DNA of 64,000 nucleotides from contig JAJZAI010000009.1 of assembly GCA_021799495.1 (NCBI GenBank), forward strand, positions 1 through 64,000, written 5' to 3'. Shown here one piece after another: positions 17,536 through 26,950 of the stretch (its first letter is position 1; every line of letters begins with the position of its first letter). The translations under genes and the position numbers were made by a program. The notes beneath the pieces were generated by a model. The model was not told where the DNA came from, searched no databases, and saw only the letters and a program-made list of their open reading frames with translations. Source of the stretch: Deltaproteobacteria bacterium. Lineage in GTDB: Bacteria; Desulfobacterota; Binatia; Binatales; Binataceae.

Positions 17536-18678
17536 ATGATCGGCTTCGAGCTTACCGAGGAACAACGCGAATTGAAGGCTCTGGCGCGGCGCTTCGCGGA
17601 GCAGGAGATGATTCCGCGCGCGCGGGAATATGACGACAAGGAGATTTTTCCGCGCGACGTCTGCGAGAAAGCGCATCGCGCCGGCCTGATGAATTTCGCC
17701 GTGCCGCGCGAGCTCGGCGGTGCCGGGATGGGCGTGCTCGACACCTGCCTGATCCAGGAGGAGCTCAATTACGGATGCGCCGGGATGTCGAACGCGATCA
17801 GCGCCAACGATCTCGGCACGCTGCCGATTCTGATTGCCGGCAGTCCGGCGCAGCAGCGCGAGTATCTGGGAATGCTGGTGGAGAAACTCTCGTTCTGCGC
17901 GTTCGCGATTACCGAGCCGGGCGCGGGTTCGGACGTCGCCTCGATGGCGACGACGTACCGGCGCGACGGCGACAGCTTCGTGCTCAACGGAACCAAGCAC
18001 TTCATCTCGAACGGTTCCGTGGCGGACTGGATCGTGACGTTCGCGACCAGCGATCGGCGGCTCAAGCACAAAGGAATATCGTGCTTCGTTTTCCCGTCGA
18101 GCCTGCCCGGAATCACGCGGAATCGGATGCACGGCAAGCTGGGCCAGCGCGCGGCCGACACTGGGGAAATCGTTTACGATGAATTGCGGATTCCGCAGGA
18201 CGCGCTGGTGGGACGCGAAGGCGAGGGCTTCAGGTACGCGATGGGCACGTTCGACCGCAGCCGGCCGGAGATCGGAGCGATCGCGATCGGAGTGTCGCAA
18301 CGCGCGCTTGACGAATGCGTCAGATATTCGCGGCAGCGGGTGGCGTTCGGCCAGCCGATCGCCAATTTTCAGGCGATACAGTTCATGATGGCCGACATGG
18401 CCGCGAATATCGAAGCGATGCGATTGCTGACGTACAAGGCTGCGTGGATGGTCGATCGCGGCGAATTGCCGAACGCGGTTTCGAGCCAGGCGAAATTGTT
18501 CAGCTCGGAGGCCTGCATGCGGATCACGATCGACGCCGTGCAAATCTTCGGCGGCTACGGCTACATGAAAGAGTATCCGGTCGAAAAACTGATGCGCGAC
18601 GCGAAGCTGCTGCAGATCTACGAGGGCACCTCGCAAATCCAGCGGATGGTAATCGCGCGTGACCTGCTGAAAGAGTGA
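17536..18678 (+). CDS. acyl-CoA dehydrogenase
   Basis: FAITEPGAGSDVASMATTYRRDGDSFVLNGTKHFISNG, GVSQRALDECVRYSRQRVAFGQPIANFQAIQFMMADM, YGYMKEYPVEKLMRDAKLLQIYEGTSQIQRMVIARDLL. Confidence 0.95.
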   Translation: MIGFELTEEQRELKALARRFAEQEMIPRAREYDDKEIFPRDVCEKAHRAGLMNFAVPRELGGAGMGVLDTCLIQEELNYGCAGMSNAISANDLGTLPILIAGSPAQQREYLGMLVEKLSFCAFAITEPGAGSDVASMATTYRRDGDSFVLNGTKHFISNGSVADWIVTFATSDRRLKHKGISCFVFPSSLPGITRNRMHGKLGQRAADTGEIVYDELRIPQDALVGREGEGFRYAMGTFDRSRPEIGAIAIGVSQRALDECVRYSRQRVAFGQPIANFQAIQFMMADMAANIEAMRLLTYKAAWMVDRGELPNAVSSQAKLFSSEACMRITIDAVQIFGGYGYMKEYPVEKLMRDAKLLQIYEGTSQIQRMVIARDLLKE

Positions 18679-18691
18679 ACCGCGGCCGCGG

Positions 18692-19468
18692 TCAAGCGGG
18701 CGGGCGATAGATGCGCCGCGCGATCAGGCTGACGAGCGCGCGCGGGACAAACCGGTTCGACTGTGCGGCGATGAAGTTCGCGACGCCCGCGATATGCACC
18801 GACCGGCCGCTTTCGGCGGCCGCGATTCCCTGTGCGACGACGGTTTCGGCGTCGAGATAGACGAACGACGGCATCCGTTCCGAGGTTTGGCCGGCGACCG
18901 CCTGAAATTCCGTACGCACCGGCCCCGGACAAAGCGCCGACACGCGGATGCCGGTTCCCGCCACTTCGCCGGCGAGAGCTTCGGTGAAATTCAGCACGAA
19001 CGCCTTGGTCGCGGCGTAGGTCGCCATATAGGGCACGGCCTGAAACGCCGCGGTCGAGGCGACGTTTATGATCGTTCCGGCGCGCCGCTCGACCATCGCG
19101 GGCAGGAACAGGCGCGTCATCGCGACCAGCGCCGTCACGTTGAGATCGATCTCTTCGAGTTCGCGCTCGATCGGCAGTTCATGGAACCGTCCGTTCGTGC
19201 CGAAGCCGGCGTTGTTGACCAGATAATCGATGCGGGTTTTGGCTTCCTGCACGCGCCGGAAAATTTCCTGCGGCGCGTCGCGGCGCGCAAGATCGATCGG
19301 AATCGTCGCGACAATTTCCGCGCCGAGCTTGCGCGACGTTTCCGCGATCGCATTGAGCCGCTCGGCGCGCCGCGCCGTCAGCGCCAATCCATAGCGGCGG
19401 CGCGCCAGCGCGTATGCGAACTGCTCGCCCAATCCGCTTGATGCTCCCGTGATCAACGCCGTAGGCAT
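18692..19468 (-). CDS. SDR-family oxidoreductase (DltE-like)
   Basis: ALITGASSGLGEQFAYALARRRYGLALTARR...NNAGFGTNGRF...YAATKAFVLNFTEAL. Confidence 0.88.
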   Translation of the reverse strand: MPTALITGASSGLGEQFAYALARRRYGLALTARRAERLNAIAETSRKLGAEIVATIPIDLARRDAPQEIFRRVQEAKTRIDYLVNNAGFGTNGRFHELPIERELEEIDLNVTALVAMTRLFLPAMVERRAGTIINVASTAAFQAVPYMATYAATKAFVLNFTEALAGEVAGTGIRVSALCPGPVRTEFQAVAGQTSERMPSFVYLDAETVVAQGIAAAESGRSVHIAGVANFIAAQSNRFVPRALVSLIARRIYRPPA

Positions 19469-19537
19469 GTCGGTTTGGCTCTCCGTTTATCCGCCGGCCG
19501 AATTGAAACCGGCGGGTTGGATGCGCCGGGCGGACGA

Positions 19538-20482
19538 TCAGCCGCCGGCGAGGCCGAGTTCGCGCCGGAAATGGTCCATCGTGATTTCCAGTCCTTCGCG
19601 CAAACTGGTGCGCGGCTCCCATTCCAGGACCCGCCGCGCGAGCGAGATATCCGGGCGGCGCCGGATCGGATCGTCAGAACGCGCCGGATGAAACTCGACG
19701 CCGGCCGCGCCGCCGGCGAATTCCATGGCGAGCCTCGCCAGATCGAGGATCGTGAACTCGTCGGGATTGCCGATATTCACGGGGCCCGTGAAACCGTTCT
19801 CGCTGTTCATCATGCGCACGATCGCGTCGATGATGTCCGAGACGAACGCGAAGGAGCGGGTCTGCCGGCCGTCGCCGTAAATCGGCAGCTTTTCGCCTTT
19901 CAGGGCCGCGACGCAAAAGTTCGAGACGACGCGGCCGTCGTTGATCGCCATCCTTGGACCGTAGGTATTGAAGATCCGGACAATCTTGACATCGACATTG
20001 TTCTGCCGGTGATAGTCCATCATCAGGCATTCGGCGACGCGCTTGCCCTCGTCGTAACATGAACGCACGCCGATCGGATTGACGTGGCCCCAGTAGCTTT
20101 CGGTCTGCGGATGCTGCTCGGGGTCGCCGTACACCTCGCTGGTCGAGGTGAGCAGGATGCGCGCGTGGACCCGCTTGGCCAGTCCCAGCATGTTGATCGA
20201 GCCCATCACGCTGGTCTTGATCGTCTTGACCGGATTGTACTGGTAATGCACCGGCGAAGCCGGGCACGCGAGATGGAAGATGCGATCGACTTCGAGCAGG
20301 ATCGGCTCGACGATGTCGTGGCGGATGATCTCGAAATTCCGATTGCCGATCAGGTTGCGGACGTTGGCGCGCTTGCCGCTGAAAAAATTGTCGAGGCAGA
20401 TGACTTCGTGACCGTCGTTAAGCAGACGTTCGCAAAGATGCGAGCCCAGAAAACCCGCGCCGCCGGTGACCAACGTTCGCAC
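19538..20482 (-). CDS. NAD-dependent epimerase/dehydratase, UDP-glucuronate decarboxylase-like
   Basis: [60 protein letters not shown]...[42 protein letters not shown] start at 20482. Confidence 0.88.
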   Translation of the reverse strand: MRTLVTGGAGFLGSHLCERLLNDGHEVICLDNFFSGKRANVRNLIGNRNFEIIRHDIVEPILLEVDRIFHLACPASPVHYQYNPVKTIKTSVMGSINMLGLAKRVHARILLTSTSEVYGDPEQHPQTESYWGHVNPIGVRSCYDEGKRVAECLMMDYHRQNNVDVKIVRIFNTYGPRMAINDGRVVSNFCVAALKGEKLPIYGDGRQTRSFAFVSDIIDAIVRMMNSENGFTGPVNIGNPDEFTILDLARLAMEFAGGAAGVEFHPARSDDPIRRRPDISLARRVLEWEPRTSLREGLEITMDHFRRELGLAGG

Positions 20483-20569
20483 GCTACACGTCCTTTCGCC
20501 AGATTCCGGGCAATCGCGTTTCGACCCGGAAGGCGCTGCGCGCAATCATGATGCGGCCGGCGTCACGCG

Positions 20570-21751
20570 TCAGCGCCGGTTTTCACGCGCGATCGCGCGC
20601 ACCGTTTCGATCACATAGGCGGCGTCCTCGTCGCTCATCGCAGGAAAAATCGGCAGCGACAGGCAGCGGCTGTACACGTCCTCCGCGACCGGGAATTGTC
20701 CGGCGCGATAGCCGTAGCGCCGCTGATAGTAATGCATCGTGTTCAACGGAATGCAGTGAACGGAGACGCCGACGCCGCGTTCGCGCAGGATTTCGATGAA
20801 GCGGTTGCGATCGATTCTGAGCGCCTCCGTCCGCAGCCGCATCACGTAAAGATGCCACGCATGCTCGACGCCCGTTTCAGCGATCGGAATCTGCAGGCCC
20901 GGTTCGCCGGCGAACGCCGCGTTGTACCTCGCGGCGATCGCCTGCCGGCGGCGCGTCAGCTCTTCGACGCGGCGCAACTGCGCGAGCCCGATGGCGGAAT
21001 GAACGTCGGAGAGATTGTATTTGAAGCCGACGTCATGGATTTCGTAATACCATGAACCGCTCGAGTCGTAGCGTTTCCACGCGTCGCGATCCATCCCGTG
21101 CAGGCTGGCCACGGCGATCCGGGCCGCGAGCGCGTCGTCTTCGGTGGTTATCATCCCGCCTTCGGCGCTGGTGATGTTCTTGGTCGCGTAGAAGCTGAAG
21201 CAGCTCACATCGCCGATCGTGCCGACCCGCGTCATCCCCCGTCCGTCGAGCGTCCGGGCCGAACCGACGGCGTGCGCGGCGTCTTCGATGACGCGCACCC
21301 CGTGTTTGCGCGCGAGCGCGAGAATGCGATCCATGTCGCAGGCCTGGCCGGCGAAATGCACCGGCATGATGGCGCGCACGTCCTGGGCGCCGGCGCCGTT
21401 CAGCGCCTGTTCAATTTTGTCCGGATCGATATTGAAGGTGTCGGGTTCGATATCGACAAAGACGGGCCGCGCGCCAAGATAGCCCATCACCTCGGCGGTC
21501 GCCGTGAACGTGAACGGGGTCGTGATTACGGCGTCGCCCGGGCCGATTCCGATCGCGAACAGCGCCAGATGCAATGCGCCGGTGCAATGCGCGACGGCAA
21601 GCGCGTTGCGCGCGCCGACATACTGCGCGAATTCGCGCTCGAACTGCTTGGTTCGCGGGCCGGTGGTAATCCATCCGGAACGCAGCGCGGCGATGACTTC
21701 GCGCTCTTCGTCCGGGCCAATCGCGGGCCGGTGAAAGGGAACTTGCCGCAT
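20570..21751 (-). CDS. DegT/DnrJ/EryC1/StrS (ArnB-like) PLP aminotransferase
   Basis: VPFHRPAIGPDEEREVIAALRSGWITTGPRTKQFEREFAQYVGARNALAVAHCTGALHLAL...DAAHAVGS...SFYATKNITSAEGGMI. Confidence 0.92.
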   Translation of the reverse strand: MRQVPFHRPAIGPDEEREVIAALRSGWITTGPRTKQFEREFAQYVGARNALAVAHCTGALHLALFAIGIGPGDAVITTPFTFTATAEVMGYLGARPVFVDIEPDTFNIDPDKIEQALNGAGAQDVRAIMPVHFAGQACDMDRILALARKHGVRVIEDAAHAVGSARTLDGRGMTRVGTIGDVSCFSFYATKNITSAEGGMITTEDDALAARIAVASLHGMDRDAWKRYDSSGSWYYEIHDVGFKYNLSDVHSAIGLAQLRRVEELTRRRQAIAARYNAAFAGEPGLQIPIAETGVEHAWHLYVMRLRTEALRIDRNRFIEILRERGVGVSVHCIPLNTMHYYQRRYGYRAGQFPVAEDVYSRCLSLPIFPAMSDEDAAYVIETVRAIARENRR

Positions 21752-21817
21752 GATCTCAATCCGAAAGGCCCGGAATCGGGCGTATGGAGAAACCGCCGCG
21801 CGCGCGACCTGGGGTGG

Positions 21818-23008
21818 TCACGGCGCGCTCGAGCGCGTCCACGCGCCGTCATCGGAATTGGCCGGATCCGGTTCGCTTTCGGCCCCTGCGCTGGCCGATT
21901 CGCTGCCCGTTTCCGAACCGGCCGCGGGAGCGACGGCCGGGGCGCTGGCGGACTCTCCGCTGGCGTTGACCGGCGGCGCGCTGATCGTGGACGGCGAAGG
22001 CTCTGAACCCATTCCGATATAGGTTGGTATGCCGGATTTCGCCTCGACTGCTTTTTCGAGCTTGTCCATGTCAATATCGCCGGTCAGGCCGCGCGCCCGC
22101 GCGAGTTGCTGGGCGTAGCTCCAGAGCGCCGGATATTTCCCGTACAGGTCTTCGTGCACCTCCACGTAAATCGCCCCGCCGCGCCATCCGAATTTCACCG
22201 GCTCATAGACGAAATCGCCGGGCGTGCCGACGGGCACCTTGTGGAATAGCCGGTCGATGTCTTCCGGATACAAACGGACGCATCCGTGGCTGACGGTCAT
22301 CCCGACGCCCCACGGCACATTCGTGCCGTGCAAGCCGTACTCCGGGATGCTGAGGTCGAGTTTGTAATGGCCGAGGGGATTGTCGGGATCGCCGCCCGGG
22401 ATCATGTGATCGGCCTCGCCGTCGCGTTCAAGGTGTTCTTCGTAGATGTCCTCCGGAAGCACCCACGTGGGATCTTTTACTTTGGCGGTGACGGTCCATT
22501 TTCCGATCGGCGTTTTCCAATCGTAGCGGCCAAGACCGACCGGGAACGTATAGACCACGCGCGCGCCGCGAAACGAGGCGGGAACGAGTTCGGTCTTTCC
22601 GTGACGCCGGCGGTAAGCTGACGACGGATAGTAATAATACAGCCGCATCTCGGGAATATTCATGATAATCCCGTTGTGCGGCGCCGCCGGCAGAATATGT
22701 TCGGTCGGCAAGATTATGGTCGCGCCGGGCGGCGGCAGCCACCAATCCATATGATGATTGGCGTCTGAGACTTCCTTGGCGCTCAATCCGAACCAGCGGC
22801 CGACGTCGAGCAGGGTATCGCCGGGCTGGATTTTGTAAGTCGTGAGCGTGCCGACGATATCGTCGCGCCCTTCAGGCAGCGGATATGCGTAAAGCGGCCG
22901 GTTGGCGAAGTCGGTGTTTTTCCAGTCATGGGCCGAAGCCGAAACCGCATAAACCGTCGCCACCGTCACGATCAACGCCGCCAGCCACATCAACGGTTTT
23001 TTGGCCAT
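21818..23008 (-). CDS. L,D-transpeptidase (YkuD/ErfK) with LysM-like domain
   Basis: YKIQPGDTLLDVGRWFGLSAKEVSDANHHMDWWLPPPGATIILPTEHILP; catalytic HGTNVPWGVGMTVSHGCVRLYPEDIDRLF. Confidence 0.9.
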   Translation of the reverse strand: MAKKPLMWLAALIVTVATVYAVSASAHDWKNTDFANRPLYAYPLPEGRDDIVGTLTTYKIQPGDTLLDVGRWFGLSAKEVSDANHHMDWWLPPPGATIILPTEHILPAAPHNGIIMNIPEMRLYYYYPSSAYRRRHGKTELVPASFRGARVVYTFPVGLGRYDWKTPIGKWTVTAKVKDPTWVLPEDIYEEHLERDGEADHMIPGGDPDNPLGHYKLDLSIPEYGLHGTNVPWGVGMTVSHGCVRLYPEDIDRLFHKVPVGTPGDFVYEPVKFGWRGGAIYVEVHEDLYGKYPALWSYAQQLARARGLTGDIDMDKLEKAVEAKSGIPTYIGMGSEPSPSTISAPPVNASGESASAPAVAPAAGSETGSESASAGAESEPDPANSDDGAWTRSSAP

Positions 23009-23097
23009 GAATTTCACGCTGACTTGTCGCACGCGCTCGCGGGCGCGATTTTCGCGGCGGGACGTCCGCCGCTGCGGAAATTCTAAGGGATGCGCGG

Positions 23098-25293
23098 TTA
23101 GTCGGCAACGGGCCGCAAATTCGCGAATTTGAGCACCAGCAGTTTCAATCCGACCCGATCGAAATTGACCCAGACCTTGGCTCCGTCGCCGCGCCCTTCG
23201 CGCCTGCGGATCACGCCCCGTCCGAACGTCTGATGCTGTACGCGGGCGCCGACCGCGATTTGATGCTCGCCGGCGCCGCCGTCATCGTCCGGAATCTGCG
23301 TGTCGGTGTAATCGACATACGGCTCGCGCGAGGGCATCCGCAGCACCGGCTGCGCTCCATGCTCGGGCGCGACGCGCCGCAACAGGCCCGAATCGATTTC
23401 GGCCAGAAAGCGCGACGGCCGCGCCTCCTGCCGGTTGCCGTACAATTCGCGCGAAAGCGTGTTGCTCAAATAAAGCAGGCGTTGGGCGCGGGTCATGCCG
23501 ACGTAGCAAAGCCGCCGTTCCTCTTCGATTTCGCGCTCGGTCTCCTGCGAACGCATGTGCGGAAACAGTCCCTCCTCCATTCCCGCGATGAACACGACCG
23601 GATATTCAAGGCCTTTGGAAGTATGCAGCGTCATCAGCGCGACGCGCCCGCCCGCGCCTTGAATCTGATCGGAGTCGTTGACGAGCGCGATTCGTTCGAG
23701 GAACTCGCCGAGACCGCCGGGGCCGTGCTCGGCGTCGAAAGCGCTGGCGGCGGCGAGCAGTTCCGCGACGTTTTGCCGCCGCGCGGCGCCGTCGATCATG
23801 CCGTCAAGATGCGCGGCGAAGCCGCTGCGCTCGATCACCCGGTCCAGCAGCGCGCGGACGCTGCTTTCCGCGGCGCGGGCGATTAAACCGCGCATCCATG
23901 AATAAAGCTCGCCGGCGGCCTTGGCGATGCGAAGGGCGACGTTGGACTGGCTCTCCAGCCGACCGAGCGCTTCAAACGCCGGAAGCGCTTCCCGCGTGGC
24001 GATCGCGTTGACCGTTTCGAGCGTTTTCGCGCCGATGCCGCGCGTTGGCGCGCCGGCCATCCGTTCCAGGCTGATCGCGTCCGCGGGATTCAGAATCACG
24101 CGCAGATAGGCCAGTAAATCCTTGATTTCCCGCTGATCGTAAAAACGCAGGCCGCCGACGATGTAGTAGGGAAGCCGGCGGCGCACCAGCGCCTCTTCGA
24201 TCACTCGCGACTGCGCATTCACCCGGTAGAAAACCACGATTTCGGATGGCCGCGCCGCGCCCGCGCCGGTGAGCCGCGCGATCTCTCGCGCGATGAAATC
24301 CGCCTCGTCGCGCTCGGTCAGGCCGGTGTAATACGTTACGGGCTCGCCGGCGGCGTTTTCGGTCCAGAGGCGCTTGGCCTTGCGCTCGCGATTGTTCTGA
24401 ATCACCGTGTCGGCCGCGGCCAGAATCGTCTTGGTCGAACGGTAATTCTGTTCCAGTTTGAAAATTTGCGCGTTCGGGTAGTCGCGCTCGAAATCCAGGA
24501 TGTTGCGTATATCCGCGCCGCGCCATCGATAGATCGATTGGTCTTCGTCGCCGACCACGCACAGGTTTCCGGTCGCCGCGGCCAACAATCCGACCAGCAG
24601 ATATTGGACGCGGTTGGTATCCTGATATTCGTCAACCAGCAGATGCCCGGCCCGGCGGCGCCATCGTTCGAGCGCGGCGGGGTTGTCGCGCAGCGTCTCA
24701 TACGCGCGCAGCAGCAGGCCGCCGAAATCGATCGCGTTCATCGCGGCGAGCCGCTCCTCGTAGAGGGCGTAGATCTGTGCGATCGCGCGATCGCGGCCGT
24801 CGGCCGCGTTCTCGGCCATCGCGGCCGGCGTCATCGCCTCGTTTTTCGCCTGATCGATGCGCGCCCGCATCAGCTCCGGCGGCGGCGAATCGGCAAGCTG
24901 GGCCTCCTCAAGCACGCGCCGGATAACCGCCATCGTGTCGCCGTCGTCGAGGATCGTGAAATTGCGATCGAAGCCCTTGCCGAGCAAATCCGCCTCGACG
25001 CGCAATATTCGCGCGCACGCGGAATGGAACGTGCTCACCAACGGCATCCGCGCTCCCGTTCCGGTCAGCGTCGCGACCCGCTCGCGCATCTCGCCCGCGG
25101 CCTTGTTGGTGAAAGTGACCGCCATGACACGGTCGGGCGCGACGCCACGCTCCGCGAGCAAGTGCGCGATCCGGTAGGTCAGCACGCGGGTTTTGCCGGA
25201 CCCCGCGCCGGCAAGAATGAGAATCGGGCCGTCCGGCGCCAGCACCGCGTCGCGCTGGACGGGATTCAGGTTGTCGAGCTTCAGGACTGACAT
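23098..25293 (-). CDS. UvrD/PcrA/Rep-family ATP-dependent DNA helicase
   Basis: ILAGAGSGKTRVLTYRIAHLL, LLVDEYQDTNRVQY, GDEDQSIYRWRGAD, LMTLHTSKGLEYPVVFIAGMEEGLFPH. Confidence 0.95.
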   Translation of the reverse strand: MSVLKLDNLNPVQRDAVLAPDGPILILAGAGSGKTRVLTYRIAHLLAERGVAPDRVMAVTFTNKAAGEMRERVATLTGTGARMPLVSTFHSACARILRVEADLLGKGFDRNFTILDDGDTMAVIRRVLEEAQLADSPPPELMRARIDQAKNEAMTPAAMAENAADGRDRAIAQIYALYEERLAAMNAIDFGGLLLRAYETLRDNPAALERWRRRAGHLLVDEYQDTNRVQYLLVGLLAAATGNLCVVGDEDQSIYRWRGADIRNILDFERDYPNAQIFKLEQNYRSTKTILAAADTVIQNNRERKAKRLWTENAAGEPVTYYTGLTERDEADFIAREIARLTGAGAARPSEIVVFYRVNAQSRVIEEALVRRRLPYYIVGGLRFYDQREIKDLLAYLRVILNPADAISLERMAGAPTRGIGAKTLETVNAIATREALPAFEALGRLESQSNVALRIAKAAGELYSWMRGLIARAAESSVRALLDRVIERSGFAAHLDGMIDGAARRQNVAELLAAASAFDAEHGPGGLGEFLERIALVNDSDQIQGAGGRVALMTLHTSKGLEYPVVFIAGMEEGLFPHMRSQETEREIEEERRLCYVGMTRAQRLLYLSNTLSRELYGNRQEARPSRFLAEIDSGLLRRVAPEHGAQPVLRMPSREPYVDYTDTQIPDDDGGAGEHQIAVGARVQHQTFGRGVIRRREGRGDGAKVWVNFDRVGLKLLVLKFANLRPVAD

Positions 25294-25435
25294 TGAGGTA
25301 AACTGGAAGGCGGATGAAATCTGCCGGACGAACGAAGGATACCGGCTTCACGCGGTCGCGAAAAGTCGGCGGCGCGATCAGCCGTCGCGTAGCGGCCGAA
25401 AACGCCGTGGTTGCCGCGCGCGGAGCGGCCGGCTG

Positions 25436-26038
25436 ATGGCGCGCTATCAACCGCGCGACAGCTACTACTGGCGCGCGCGCGAGCGCGGTCTGCCGTCGCG
25501 GGCCGCGTTCAAGCTGGACGAATTGCTTGCGCGCCATCGCGTGGTTCGTCCCGGCGCGCGCGTGATCGATCTGGGATGCGCTCCCGGCGGATGGCTGGCG
25601 GTGCTTGGCGCGGCGGTGGGTTCCCGCGGCCGGGTGGTCGGAATCGATCTTGCGCCGGCGCGCGCCGCGTCGCCCAACGTGATTCCGCTGACCGGCGATC
25701 TGAACGATCCGGCGACCCGCGCCGAAGCGGCCGCGCGGCTCGGCGGTCAAGCCGATCTAATCACCTCCGACCTTTCGCCGAAATTGACCGGAATCGCCGA
25801 CCGCGATCAGGCGCGTTCGGCCGAGCTGCTGAAGGTCGCGCTTGAATTCGCCCGCACCGCGCTGAGACCGGGCGGCGCGATGGTGGCGAAGGCTTTTATG
25901 GGCGCGGCGTTCGACGAAGCCGCGGCGGGCTTCCGCCGGAGGTTCGCGCGCGTCGAACTGGCGCGACCGCGCGCGAGCCGTCCCGGTTCAGCCGAAATTT
26001 ATCTGGTCGCGACCGGATTTCAGCCCGCGCCCGATTAA
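25436..26038 (+). CDS. rlmE: RlmE/FtsJ-family 23S rRNA 2'-O-methyltransferase
   Basis: DSYYWRARERGLPSRAAFKLDELLARHRVVRPGARVIDLGCAPGGWLAVL...LITSDLSPKLTGI...GGAMVAKAF. Confidence 0.88.
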   Translation: MARYQPRDSYYWRARERGLPSRAAFKLDELLARHRVVRPGARVIDLGCAPGGWLAVLGAAVGSRGRVVGIDLAPARAASPNVIPLTGDLNDPATRAEAAARLGGQADLITSDLSPKLTGIADRDQARSAELLKVALEFARTALRPGGAMVAKAFMGAAFDEAAAGFRRRFARVELARPRASRPGSAEIYLVATGFQPAPD

Positions 26039-26100
26039 ACTCAAGCATTATATGATTGGCGTTATTGGCATACCGCGCATAAGCTTCTGACGGGAATGCG

Positions 26101-26919
26101 ATGCCGACCCGGTTGATCAAGACTCTGGCTTCGATTAGCGCCGCGATTCTGTTGGCCTCCTGCACATTGCTCTCATGCGTACGCGACCACGCGGCCGCCC
26201 AGTCGGCGGCCAGCGGGACGGTGACCGTCAACGTCGCCCGCGTGGGCTTCGATCAGGATTTGGGGTCGCACTACGTGACGTTGATCGACCGGAGCGGAAA
26301 TCGGAGCCTCGATATCGTCATCGGCCCCGAAGAAGCGCGCGAGATTCTCTTCGAGCTTCACGGCTTGAAGCCCGAACGGCCGCTTGCCAGCGACCTTCTG
26401 CGGACGGTTGTCGAGCGCGCCGGCGTCCATGTCGAGCGGGTCGAAATCACCGGTTTGCGCGATCAGACCTACTTCGCGGCGATCGATCTCGATGGCCAGC
26501 GCCAGCCGATCGACAGCCGCCCGAGCGACGCGATCGCGCTGGCGCTCGGCGTGGGCGCGCCGATTTACGTCAAAGCGTCGCTGATGAGCGCAAAGGCGAA
26601 CGCTCCGAATGCTGGTCCGGCGGTGGCGCGCGCCGCCGGTATCGCGGTGCAGGAACTTACGCCGGAGTTGGCGGAGTACTTTTCATTACCCCCGGAAAGC
26701 GGCGTGGTCGTCGCCGATTTCGAAGCTGCACAGGCGCAATCCGGTTTGCGGCGCGGCGATATTGTCACGGCGATTGACGGACACGAGATCAAAACCACCG
26801 ACGACTTTGTCAAGGCGGCGGCGAGCGCCAAACGTCCGCTCGTGCTGAGCGTCAGGCGCGGCGGCCGCGCGCTATCGATCACGCTGGCGCCGGCGGCGAC
26901 AGCCGCGTCCGCGCACTGA
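26101..26919 (+). CDS. exported bifunctional-nuclease-like (DUF151) + PDZ domain protein
   Basis: Signal/lipobox MPTRLIKTLASISAAILLASC; DUF151-like LDIVIGPEEAREILFELHGLKPERPLASDLLRTVVERAGVHVERVEITGLRDQTYFAAIDLDGQRQPIDSRPSDAIALALGVGAPIYV; PDZ-like SGVVVADFEAAQAQSGLRRGDIVTAIDGHEIKTTDDFVKA. Confidence 0.82.
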   Translation: MPTRLIKTLASISAAILLASCTLLSCVRDHAAAQSAASGTVTVNVARVGFDQDLGSHYVTLIDRSGNRSLDIVIGPEEAREILFELHGLKPERPLASDLLRTVVERAGVHVERVEITGLRDQTYFAAIDLDGQRQPIDSRPSDAIALALGVGAPIYVKASLMSAKANAPNAGPAVARAAGIAVQELTPELAEYFSLPPESGVVVADFEAAQAQSGLRRGDIVTAIDGHEIKTTDDFVKAAASAKRPLVLSVRRGGRALSITLAPAATAASAH

Positions 26920-26950
26920 GGCGCGCCTCGATTCGCGCGCGGCGGCGCCT

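Noticed and set aside
17509-18636. 375-aa minus-strand ORF
   Set aside because: Antisense to the acyl-CoA dehydrogenase.
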